From assembly GCF_050003625.1 (NCBI RefSeq), contig NC_134397.1, positions 267,648,070 to 267,712,069 of the forward strand: a DNA stretch of 64,000 bases, in the 5' to 3' direction. The translations under genes and the position numbers were made by a program. The stretch is from Haematobia irritans (Eukaryota; Arthropoda; Insecta; Diptera; Muscidae). The notes beneath the pieces were generated by a model. It was not told where the DNA came from. It saw nothing but the letters and a program-made list of their open reading frames with translations, and did no database searches. Positions 36,939-48,018 of the stretch are shown piece by piece. Position 1 is the stretch's first letter, and each line of letters begins with the position of its first letter.

Positions 36939-37010
36939 GCCTGGACGGAGAATCGAACCGCGGACCATGCACTTTGTAAGCCAACACACTAACCACTGAG
37001 CTATGTACCT
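36939..37010 (-). other. tRNA-like sequence T1, leftward
   Basis: The minus strand reads aggtacatagctcagtggtt at the 5' end, then the B box gcggttcgattctcc. It is nearly the same as the T1 copies at 25468 and 58298. The termini do not form a proper acceptor stem, so a functional tRNA is unlikely. Confidence 0.68.
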
Positions 37011-37123
37011 CTTATGGTCATCAATAGATAAATATCCATATAAGTTATATTTATATCGCATAGCTTCCGGCGCCCACGAACCGAATAAACAAATTTTACT
37101 TAACAGAAACAAACATTTAGTTT

Positions 37124-37195
37124 GGCACCGTGGAGCAGTGGTTGCTACGTCCGACTTGCATGCCAAGGGTCGTGGGTTCGATCCCTGCTCCGACC
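37124..37195 (+). other. tRNA-like sequence T2, rightward
   Basis: ggcaccgtggagcagtggtt at the 5' end and the B box gggttcgatccctgc. A T-rich run directly after it (37200-37220) could stop pol III transcription. It is the best preserved of the three T2 copies. Confidence 0.68.
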
Positions 37196-37508
37196 AAAGT
37201 TTTTTTTTTTTGTTTTTTTTACATATATTCCAGATATGTTCGGAAGATTCAGAAAAAATGTTCAACATTACATTGTAGTATATTAAATTTTGAACTGTAA
37301 AATGTGTCTTATTAAAGACCTAAAGTGTTTGATATAAACGAAATGGACTGTGTTGTTGTTTCAAAAATGACTTGTTTTATTGAAAAAATAAAAATTTCGT
37401 AACAAACGATTTTTTTTGGTGATAAACGATTAAAATTTTCGAAGCAATTCAAAAAAAAGAAAAACGTTTTCGGTACACGTTTTCCAAACGTTTTTTTTCT
37501 TTGCATGC

Positions 37509-37890
37509 ATCGGCTCCTGGAATTTGGCAAGATGTGCCTTAATTTGGACAAAGTTAGAAGCAACCACTATGCACATAATATTGTGAACAAAACGAACGCC
37601 GCTAAAAAAATCGTATTGTTTTTCCTTCAAAAATACAATTTGTTCAGAACATTCAACTACCAAAACAATATATTGTTAATTGGTACGTATAAGGATACTT
37701 ATAGGTACCATGCCTGTGACAAACATCAGGGCTCTAGAATACTTATCAAAAATTTAAACATTATCTGTATTCAATTAAAAGTAAAAGAAAACTCTATATT
37801 TACAAACAAATATCTATATATGCAATTTGTGAGTCATAAAAGACTCCACCTACAGTAAATAATCGAAAAATATCATAGGGATAACCTCTC
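37509..37890. other. Unassigned sequence with a 117-codon frame
   Basis: A frame from 37505 to 37858 is open, but it starts inside the terminal part of the composite element and resembles no family I know. It is lysine- and asparagine-rich as expected of AT-rich DNA. Coding status is doubtful. Confidence 0.35.
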
Positions 37891-37892
37891 TA

Positions 37893-38178
37893 CACACAAA
37901 AAAATTCACGAAAATTTTTCCAATAAAAATTTTAATTGAGTTTTAAAAAATATTCAATTAAAAATTTAATTGATTCAACAAATTTTTTAATTGAAACAAA
38001 AATCAATCACAAAAATACTAGTATCATTTAATTTTTTAATTGGATCAATTAACTTTTTAATTGACCTTCAATTAATTTTTTAATTCATACTATCATTTCT
38101 GTGATTGAAGACATTTCAATTAAAAATTAATTGGATCAATTAATTTCGTGATTGAATCAGAAAAAAAAATTTTGTGTG
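37893..38178. mobile_element. TA-flanked aattaatt MITE
   Basis: The 286-bp insert is flanked by TA at 37891-37892 and 38179-38180. The inverted ends are cacacaaaa and ttttgtgtg. The interior blocks (aattaattggatcaatt, gtgattgaatcag) match the MITE that splits the mariner pseudogenes. It is about half the length of that copy. Confidence 0.9.
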
Positions 38179-38180
38179 TA

Positions 38181-40925
38181 CCATCCTTTTTTTATTGTAG
38201 GTCCTACGGGACCTCATCACGCTGGTATAGCTTCCGGTGTTATCACATACACAAGGGTTGAACTAAAAATGTGGAGTAAAATTTAGTTCAATTTTCTTGC
38301 GTGGTAGTTCCTATAAAACATTTCACTTTTTTTTTGGTGTAGACGAACGATTCGTCCCTAGTCGATGTTGTTTTTCATGAACAGGCAGTAAGTCAGTTAA
38401 GAAAGTAATAGATAATAGTTACGCTTTTAATGAAAAACTTAATTGAGTTTTGCAATCAACATCAATTAAATTTTTTTATTGAATCAATTAAAAAAATAAT
38501 TGAAATTTGCTAATGAATGAATCCATTTTCGTGATTGAATGAGAAACATATTTTTCCAAAATGTCCACAATTTTTGATCCAGAGAAAAAGTAGTCGGCCT
38601 TACCAGGGCTGTGGAGTCGGAAGATTTTGCTGGAATCGAAAGTCATATAATTTTTGCCCGACTCCGACTTCGGCGAAACCAAAATTGGAAAAACCCTTCA
38701 CCTAAACAACTTTTTAGGATTCATTCAATCGTAACAACGAAAACAAAGTCGTGGAATGAAGCATTTGCTACTACCCATACCGAAGATAGGTTTCAGACCA
38801 TACGAGTACAAAGTGTATTGATATGGGTAAAATTCCGCGATGATATAAAAATGGTGGGTTGACTGTAATCGCGCTGCAACTTCCAATGATGGAGATTTGT
38901 TTTATGTCTACCAGTAGTTTCGAATAGAATATGGGATGAATTTATACATTTTATTGCTCATGACTTTGACATTCCATTAGTAATATTTTAAAATAAATTG
39001 GCTTAGGAGGCGTATGCTAACGCTTTCGGTAAAACCAGCCATGAAGGTTTTGCCAAAAGCGTTAGTATTTTTATGTTGATATGGACTCTTTTGAAGTTTT
39101 ATGTTTTTGTATACCACTAATGCTGAAACTTGTATATAATTTATTGGCCTGAAATTTGAAATATAGCCAAATTTAATCGGTTCATTTTTGGAACCCTCCA
39201 CCATAGAGTAAAATAAGATTTAGTAACTTCCGAGTCGGGGTCAGAATCGAGGCTAATGAGAAATGCTGGAGTCGGAGCCGGAGGCTCGACTTCACAGCCT
39301 TGATCATTATTTCATATATTCGGTTATAAGACCATAACGCTTTGTATACAATGTCCGCCGTCCATCCACAGCATCAAGGCGGCTCTCTAACGAATGGTCG
39401 AAATTCAAGGTCAATGTAAAAATGCAAAATTTTATTTTAAATTAGTTATTTAATCGGACATTGACCTGAACGTATCGTAAGTATTTCCCAGGATCAAAGA
39501 ATTAATGGTAACTTTTTTCAAATGGTTTCTCACAGATATGCTTTGAGGGCAATGTATAACATTTATTCGGTTTTATTTTCTCAATTGAAATTCAAGACAA
39601 ACTGAAAAAGAACAGCAATTCAACGAAGCATTGTGGCAACAAATAAAACACAAATTAAGTTAAATCTTTTTTATGTTGCTTTTGTTAATAGCACACCAAA
39701 AAAACAAAAAAAAAACAAAATCTACTTAATCGGGAGAAAGAGTAAAAATCTCACACAAAGCATTTTTGGGCCTTATTCACAGACGTAATACAAAGACCCA
39801 AAATATCTACAGAAATTATCCTTATAATATATATGTGTATGTATATGAGTGTGTGTATGCATGTGTGATGATGTTTGCATTATTACACAAAACAAAGAAG
39901 AATACACATAGAAAATAATAAAGCTTTGATGAAATATTTTAAGTGTTTTTATGCTCTTTGTATTTGTTTCTGCTGCCTGGTCTATTGTTGTTGTGGTTGT
40001 TGTTCTTGTTTGTAATATGTTTATGTACATTAATGTTTTTGTTATAATTATGAAATGTGAATTTCATTATTCACGATTTGGGTTGGGCTAAATGAAAGGG
40101 CGGGCGGGCAAGCGAGCGAGCGAGCGCATCGAAAATTCCTATGGTCTAAAAGCACCTCTTCGGCAGAAGGAGTTCAGCGATCAGCTAAAAGTAAAACCAC
40201 AAGACGAAGGCGTCGGCATTGGTTTGAGGGTTGATGGTGCAGTTTCAAGTTTTTCAAAGAAATTCTTAACGGCCAACAAAAGAACAACAACGAACAAAAC
40301 AAAAATCCTAAGAAGACTCCACTTTTTGTATTCCCTTCAAACAACAGTGGCAGTGGTAGTGAAGAAGAAGTACATAAGAAACACACTTAAAATCTTGCTG
40401 TAGAAAGAATGAAAGAAAGAAAAAAGAAATACTTAAAGTTTATTAAGAAACCGCTAAAAGGTACGCGCCATTTCAATTCGTTTGAAATCACTGTTGTTTT
40501 TGGTGCTTCTACTCTACTTTGCCTTTGAATGAAGAGTTCTTGGGCGTTTTTTCTTTCATTTTTTTGCCTCAAGTACCACGAACGATTCCCACTGTATAAG
40601 AAATCAAATCAAATTAAAATATATGAAATTTCGCAAAAAGAGAACAAAATGAAAATAATGAAATCTTTTGGAATTGATGAAATTTGGTTTCATTTGATCA
40701 ATTTATGGTGAGATTCATTGAATTATTTTCAAGGTAAAAACTTCGTACTACTATTGGACATGAATATGATTTAGTTGATTTGATTTGGAATTAGAGGTAG
40801 AGGGCTTATTCTTAAATCACATAACTTTTATATATGCAATATTAACTTTGGTTATGTGTTAAAAACCAAACATATACAAATCTTGTTGAAAATCTAAGAT
40901 GATTTGGAAAGCCATCTGTTGAAAT
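38181..40925. other. Mostly unassigned; MITE fragments and microsatellites
   Basis: Pieces of known repeats occur: the end of a TA MITE near 38270-38345 and an aattaatt MITE fragment at 38400-38545. A tatg/tgtg microsatellite sits near 39825-39870, and a gcgg/gcga tetranucleotide tract at 40100-40128. The rest, including the GC-richer 40084-40400, shows no family I can name and no convincing gene. It may be host single-copy DNA. Confidence 0.4.
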
Positions 40926-40929
40926 CATT

Positions 40930-41510
40930 CTGTAACAAATTAAGAGATAGCCTTAAAATGTTCCCATTAAAAAAAATATTCTGAAGACACAACCTCCAAA
41001 AATGTCCTCCCAAATATGTTATTTATTTTAATTACACAGAGAATTCCATTAATTCATTTTTTATAACTCGTTTTTTTCATATTTTTAATGAAAATTTTAA
41101 CTTTTTAAACATTAAGGTTAAAAACAGATCAAGAATTAATAAAATGGCTCAAATTATTTAAATTTTGTCAAAAAAGTGCTATATCCATTCTAGAAAAATT
41201 ACGAACGCAAGTGTTAGAATGCATTAAAAATCATAAAATAATTATGAAAATTATTTATTTTGCAAAATAAATAATTATAATTTTTTCTTGCAAAATATTG
41301 CTAATTTTTTAATTCAGATCCAAAACACTGAATTTGGATCATACCTTAAGAAGTAATGTAACTTCAGTACAACGCCCGTCGAAATGGTGGACATCCGTCC
41401 TATGACAAGCCCATGTTAAATTCATCGCTTCTGCGCCACTTTTGCACCACTTTCTGATACAAAAAGAACATTTTCCATACTTGTTTGGCGACACTCTCTT
41501 TTATAGGTTG
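40930..41510. mobile_element. Degenerate copy of the CCCAGC-ended MITE family
   Basis: The words gtcctatgacaagcccatg, ttaaattcatcgcttctgcg, ttgcaccactttctg and tccaaaacactgaat follow the same order as in the copies at 56765-57322 (inverted) and 58629-59199. Both CCCAGC ends are lost to mutation. Confidence 0.75.
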
Positions 41511-41598
41511 GAGAAATTAATTTTTATTGCCAGAGCCTATTACTAGATCATATTGGACCATATAGAAGTACAGCTGATAGCTAAAATTGAATTTAGAT

Positions 41599-42706
41599 TA
41601 GGGATCTATGAATCGAATAATCGATTATTCGAATTTTGGCATGAAAATCTAAAAAAATCGAAATCGATTACTAACCTAAAAATAATCGCAAAATCGACTT
41701 CAGATTTTCAACTAATTTTTAATTTTGACTAACAAAAATCGATTTTAGATTTTGAACTAGTTTTTAATTTTGACTATCAAAAATCGATTTTAAGTTCTTA
41801 TTCATATTATTGGTTTCAATTGAATTGAAATGTACCTAGATGTAAGGAAATATATTTCTTAATTTTTAAAATCGAAATCGATTATTAACCTAAAAATAAT
41901 CGCAAAATCGAATTCTGATTTTCAACTAATTTTTAATTTTGACTATCAAAAATCGATTTTAGATTTTGAACTAGTTTTTAATGTTGACTATCAAAAATCG
42001 ATTTTAAAATCTTACTCATTGGTTTCAATGGAATTGAAATGTACCTAGATGTAAGGAAACATATTTCTTAATTTTTATTTATAGAATTCTATTACCAATA
42101 AGAATAAAAATTCTTATTTATTAAATAAAATATCAAATGAATATTTATTTGGGGAAATAATTATAAATGATTCGTACATCTTAAACATTTTATATTTTTG
42201 TTATCGTTGGTTTTGTTCTTTAAGCATTGTTGTTTTTTTTTATTTCAGCTTAAAACCATGCATTGACTAAACTACAAGTGTAGTTTAACCAACAGAGGAA
42301 AAAAATGTTTGTCAAATTTATTTGGACAAAGCCCTACAGACTGCAAGATGGTTGGATGGACACGCGTTTCGGAATTACCACATTCCTCATCAGCATCTTC
42401 TACTTTTTATATTGAACATTTTAAAAATATATTAAATAAATTTAAAAAAAAAATAACATGTTTGACTGGAACACTAATTTTTGGCATTTCTCTCCAACTT
42501 TTGTTGATAGCACTCAGAAAAAGACAAATAGATTTCATAAAATGGAATATTTTGTATAATCATTATTTCTATGAAATTTGATTATGAAAAATCGAATATT
42601 GGAATTCTGATTGGTAAAAATGATCGAAAATTGATTTTTGATTAAAAGACAATAGAAAAGTCGAAAAATCGAAAAATCGATTATTGGTTTGTACTATAGA
42701 TCCCTA
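41599..42706. mobile_element. Non-autonomous hAT-type element with 8-bp target duplication
   Basis: The terminal inverted repeats are tagggatctat and atagatcccta. The flanking 8-bp duplication atttagat is perfect at 41591-41598 and 42707-42714. An 8-bp duplication and a TAGGG-type end are characteristic of the hAT superfamily. The interior is rich in aatcgatt motifs and has a direct repeat with a 214-bp step (41657 and 41871). No transposase is encoded. It has inserted into a Helentron-like remnant (atttagatataggtgccatatat). Confidence 0.85.
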
Positions 42707-42714
42707 ATTTAGAT

Positions 42715-43293
42715 ATAGGTGCCATATATTTTTATCATCGATCTGTTCATAATACAAATTTCATATAATCGAATATTTTATGAGTCTCGCCAAACGTACC
42801 AAATATAAAACATTTGCCACATCGATTGAGGTTTAGCTACACACATATTTCGCCTGTTTTACACTCTTACACTCAAAACAAAAGTGAACTCTCTATTTCA
42901 CTAAAGCCAATTTAACTTTATTTTAGTTCATGGAATTATTATGTTTGAAGAAAGTTTCCTTTACTCTAAATTTTTTGTGTACGTTAGTTAAATGAACTAA
43001 AAAACGGGAAAAAATTATACACAAATAAAGCATAAACATTTACAAAATTCGTACTTCCCACAAAATTCTTCATTAATTCTTTAAATTCGTAAAGTTTACT
43101 ACAAATGCGCCCATCTTGAACTACGTATGGCACTAAAGACATTCTTGCAATTTTGAACTCCAATTTTTTTCTTGAAACTACAAATTTTTCTTTAAAAAGT
43201 GAACAAAATTAATTATATCTAATAAATTTTCTTAAATTTGTCGAAAAATATTTACTTAGTTTTGTGATATCAGCGTTTGTAACACTGTTTAGT
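42715..43293. other. Helentron remnant and TA-MITE-like sequence
   Basis: The first 150 bp is decayed Helentron-type repeat. From 42870 the words actcaaaacaaaagtgaact and tttagttcatggaatt match the TA MITE family of 23622-24135. The segment just before the next Helentron (aaatttgtcgaaaaatattt) also precedes the Helentron at 20977. Confidence 0.5.
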
Positions 43294-45152
43294 TATTATA
43301 CCCTGCGCCACACTGTGGAACAGGGTATTATAAGTTAGTGCATATGTTTGTAACACCCAGAAGGAGACGAGATAGACACATGGTGTCTTTGGCAATAATG
43401 TTCAGGGTGGGTCCCTGAGTCGATATAACCATGTCCGTCTGTCCGTCCGTCCGTCCGTCCGTCTGTCCGTCCGTCCGTCTGTCTGTGAACACATTTTTGT
43501 GATCAAAGTCTAGGACGCAATTTAAGTCTAATCGCCTTCAAATTTGGCATATGTTCCTAATTTGGATCAGAATAGAACCCTATTGATTTTGGAAGAAATC
43601 GGTTCAGATTTCGATATAGCTCCCATATATATCTTTCGCCCGATATGCACTAATATGGACCCAGCAGACAGAGTTTTATACCGATTTGCTTGAAATTTTG
43701 TACAAACATAACACTTAGTCGTATAGTCAAGTGTGCAAAATTTGATTGAAATCGGTTCATATTTAGATATAGCTCCCATATATATCTTTCGGCCGATATG
43801 GACTTATATGGCCCCAGAAGCCAGATTTTTGGCTGAATTTGGTTGAAATTTTGCACTAGGAGTACAACTACTCAAGTGTGCAAAATTTGATTGAAATCGG
43901 TTCAGATTTAGATATAGCTCCCATATATCTTTCGCCCGATATAGACTAATATGGTCCTAAAAGCCAGAGTTTTGGCCCAATTTGGTTGAAATTTTGCACA
44001 GGGAGTAGATTTAGCATTGTAGCTATGCGTGCCAAATTTGGTTGAAATCGATTCAGATTTAAATATAGCTCCCATATATATCTTTCGCCCGATATGCACT
44101 TATATGGACCCAGAAGCCAGAGTTTTATCCCGATTAGCGTGAAATTTTGCACAAGGAGTACAATTGGTAGTATAGTCATGTGTGCCAAATTTGATTGAAA
44201 TCGGTTCAGATTTAGATATAGCTCCCATATATATCTTTCGCCCGATATGGACTTATATGGCCCCAGAAGCCAGATTTTTGGCTGAATTTGGTTGAAATTT
44301 TGCACTAGGAGTACAATTAGTAGTATAGTCAAGCTAGCATTGTAGCTATGCGTTCCAAATTTGGTTGAAATCGATTCAGATTTAAATATAGCTCCCATAT
44401 ATATCTTTCGACCGATATGCACTTATATGGACCCAGAAGCCAGAGTTTTATCCCGATTAGCTTGAAATTTTGCACAAGGAGTACATCTGCTAGTATAGTC
44501 ATGTGTGCCAAATTTGATTGAAATCGGTTCAGATTTAGATATAGCTCCCATATATATCTTTCGCCCGATATGGACTTATATGGCCCCAGAAGCCAGAGTT
44601 TTGGCCCAATTTGGTTGAAATTTTGCACTAGGAGTACAATTAGTAATATAGTCATGTGTGCCAAATTTGATTGAAATCGGTTCAGATTTAGATATAGCTC
44701 CCATATATATGTTTTTCTGATTTCGACAAAAATGGTCAAAATACCAACATTTTCCTTGTTAAATCGCCACTGCTTAGTCGAAAAGTTGTAAAAATGACTC
44801 AAATTTTCCTAAACTTCTAATACATATAAATCGAGCGATAAATCATAAATAAACTTTTGCGAAGTTTCCTTAAAATTGCTTCAGATTTAAATGTTTCCCG
44901 TATTTTTTTACTAAAATTGTGTTCCACCCTAGTGCATTAGCCAACTTAAATTTTGAGTCTATAGATTTTGTTAAAGTCTATCAAATTCTGTCCAAATCGA
45001 GTGGTATTTAAATGTATGTATTTGGGACAAACCTTTATATATAGCACCCAACACATTTGACGGATGTGATATGGTATCGAAAATTTAGATCTACAAAGTG
45101 GTGCAGGGTATAATAAAGTCGGCCCCGCCCGACTTTAGACTTTCCTTACTTG
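43294..45152 (-). mobile_element. Helentron/DINE-like element, family 2, longest copy
   Basis: The hairpin end (ataccctgcgccacactgtgg to cagggtat) is at the left, followed by a GTCC/GTCT tract (43436-43488). About eight units then follow, whose landmark ggttcagattta steps by 153 bp in four places (for example 43601 to 43754, and 44526 to 44679) and by 145-170 bp elsewhere. The acaagtaaggaaagtc start is at the right, inverted. Two open frames of about 157 codons arise because 153 is divisible by three. Confidence 0.85.
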
Positions 45153-47218
45153 TTTTTGTTTTTTTTAATAATATAAATTTTTAATATAAAAATTAATGAA
45201 CATTTTTCTTCCTGGTGAGATCAAAACAACAAATAAGAAGATTTTACACGTAAAAAAGGAGTTTACATAAGCTTTGTTATTTATTGAATATTTGTCTGCT
45301 TTCCATATTTGTAAACTAGAGTGCACCCATAAAAAAATTGCATCTTTATATACTCCTAACACTTTCTGCTTCAAGCATATATATTTTCAGGATTGGTCCA
45401 AATAAAATATTTCTGTTTTGTTTAAATATATTATGTTTCAACTTAGGCATACACTGTTAGAAAAACTTATTTTAACGCTCCAATTGGTTACTTCCATTTT
45501 TGTACTTGCAGCATACTCTCTTGGTCTCTCTTTCTAAACACATATATGTATACAGCCAATTTCAAAATTAATATATGTTTGCACAAGGAGTGCTATTAAT
45601 AACACAGTAAAAACCATAGCTCCTTTCCATCGCAATAAGGATTTCAAAGTTTCCTGTGCTAAAAATTTGAGTTCCAAACATATAATTCTTACACCCAAAC
45701 ATATGAAAAACAGTCTTGCCATGTGGGTGTAACCAAGACTTTCATGCCCATTCATTAATTTCCAATATCATTTGAAAATTGATATGAAATGTTGTTAGCG
45801 TTAATTAAAAATAAAATGCTCAGTAATCCCATTAACAAATTACCACAAAATTTTTGGCCGAAAAACAAAGGTTCTTTGGTTGGCTACTCCCTCGATAAGA
45901 ACTATCGAAAAATATCATTTACACAAATTTAAAGGAAGTTGTCAAGAATCGCACAAAAACTACTTTTAAAATGGAGATACAATTATTTTGCTTAATAATT
46001 ATTTCATTTAACGATCGAAATATCAATGACATTTCCAGCATAATAGGTAATACAATACATCCATAGAATTATACTCCACGCATTTACTAACAATGAATTC
46101 AATGCTGTTCATTAAACAAAGCAATTCCATAGAAATCTTGAGGTTTTGGGTGCGGTGCGTTATAAATTGCAATCACTTTCCGCAATGGAACAATACCATC
46201 TAAGAAACAATGAATGCCAAGAGCAAAAGTGTGTGCGCGCATGCGCGTATACAACCAACACAATATCGTTTGTGAAACAGACACGCATATATAAAATCTT
46301 AAGAAATTTTACGTCCGACCAATTAGTTTTCTAAAGAATAAGGAATATAAGTACAAAGTTGAATAAATATGTATGTATGTATTGATATAGTATTCCCTGA
46401 TTGCATTTAAACCAAGATTCTGAAAGGAATATAGTAACCGCAGAGTTAAAACTAAACCTTTTTTCATATCGTATTTTTTATTTCAACGATAGCTATTGAG
46501 GATGGTTAAAAAGCATTATTGAGTTCTTCACATCTATCTAAGAGGACACAAAGGGAAATCATATTATAATTTTATATTGACATTAATGCACACGAGTAAA
46601 TATTTTTACAATGACATTATGTGAAGTAGTTTAACATTCATAACTTTCATATTGATTGATTTGATATGGTTTATTTTACATTGCAAACTATACAAGGATT
46701 TCATGTAGTCGAAAAGGAAAAAGATTAAATAAATAATATAATATAATTAAATAAAGGGTGACTTTTTAAGGGGAAATTAAAAAAATTCAGGACTGCGCCT
46801 CCAATAGTTTATTCGCTTAGTCCAATTTTGGCATACTCTTTGCAACATTTGTCTTCCAATGTGTAAATTCTCTACAGGCGGTAAATAGCACAATCTAGGA
46901 TATGAGCTAAATCTTAACCGGTTTCAACCACATTCTGTATGCATGGTTAGATTTTTTTTCAATTGTTAACATCATCTTTATTTTTCATGTGTACAGAGTT
47001 AAAAGATTTTATGGATTTATATTACAGCGAATAAACATAGAATAGTGTATTAAATTTATTGTTTTCTAAAGTAAAAATTATAAAGGGAAAATAGGAAAAG
47101 CCTTTATTTGATTAATAGATGTAACTCAAATATTTTGGAAACGTTTGAGTTCATAGCATGGTTACCAAATGTGGTAATCATTCTTAAACAAGCTGTTTCC
47201 TATTTGATGATTTTCTTT
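45153..47218. other. Unassigned sequence with repeat relics
   Basis: Between 45322 and 45735 are pieces of the acatatgtttggg family (inverted end near 45690-45715). Near 46780-46930 are decayed Helentron-like words (tatgagctaaatcttaacc). The rest is AT-rich with no gene recognised. Confidence 0.4.
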
Positions 47219-48010
47219 TGTAACGACGGGTTGTCCCTCCTTCGGCCGAGGTAAACTCACGGTCAGGTGACGTCACAGAAAGATTCGATTTTGTGGACAG
47301 CGAAGAGGGAGTAGGCAGATATTATAATTTAGTAGAAGCAATAGCGTTTATTGGCTTATGAACATGTACAAATAAGGGAAAAAAATAAACTATTTGATGT
47401 CAGCGGGTCGTGGGGTTGGACCGTTCGACACGGCCAAAGGCTTAAGGAGATCCAGCAGTCCTCAAACTTGTTGGTGAGCAGATATTTCGAGCTGTCTTGC
47501 GGTCGGGCTGTGGGTCGTTTGGCTTCGTGTCCACAGCAGCTAATCTCCTTAAGGAAAAGCAAGGTTAGGCACGGGATCGAGGGAGATCTAGGTACGGGAT
47601 CACGACTGGAGAGATAACTCTCCTCCGGGAACGGGAACGTGTAGGTTAAGGGATTCGGCAGGAGCCTCGCAGCTAGTGTAAGTAGGGGGAACAAAGGCAA
47701 AGGAAGACTTACGACTACAGAGAGAGAACTCTCCTCCAGTGCAAGAATGGGGGCAAAAGGGAAAGAAAGACTTACGACTAGAGAAACAACTCTCCTCCAG
47801 TGTAAGAAGGGGGAAAAGAAAGGATAGGAGGGCCTACGACTATAGAGACAGCTCTCCTCCAGTGTAAGAGGGGGCAAAGGATGGTAGTAAAGACTAACGT
47901 CTAGGAGGGGGAAAAGGCAGGGAAGACTTACTAGAGAGACAACTCTCCTCCCGTGTAAGAAGGGGGGAAGGACGGCTTACGTCAGGAGAGACAGCTCTCT
48001 TGACGAAAGC
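47219..48010. repeat. GC-richer tract with short tandem units, possible LTR relic
   Basis: From 47219 (tgtaacgacgggttgtccc) the composition rises in GC. From about 47600 the block aactctcctccagtgtaag recurs every 65-110 bp with gggggaaaag spacers. The start resembles the TG start of an LTR, but no closing CA partner, primer-binding site or internal coding region was identified. The 173-codon frame on the minus strand (47356-47877) is low-complexity and driven by these units. Confidence 0.5.
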
Positions 48011-48018
48011 CCTCCTTC

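Larger units (their letters stand above)
36613..37508 (+). mobile_element. Composite tRNA-bearing element, copy 2 (uninterrupted)
   Basis: The ends are inverted: cacacgcaaaaaaata at the left and the complement of tgcaaagaaaaaaaacg at the right. Inside are the ctgtaaggaagtgtattt block, a leftward tRNA-like sequence, a 110-bp spacer, a rightward tRNA-like sequence and a conserved AT-rich right block. This copy lacks the CCCAGC-ended insert found in copy 3, so it preserves the empty site (ttttcgctgtaagg, near 36683-36696). Confidence 0.8.

Noticed and set aside
36939..37195. Functional tRNA gene pair
   Set aside because: The A and B boxes are present but the acceptor stems do not pair, and the sequences recur inside a dispersed element.
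47356..47877. 173-codon minus-strand frame as a protein gene
   Set aside because: Low-complexity Leu/Pro/Ser sequence generated by tandem units, with no domain recognised.
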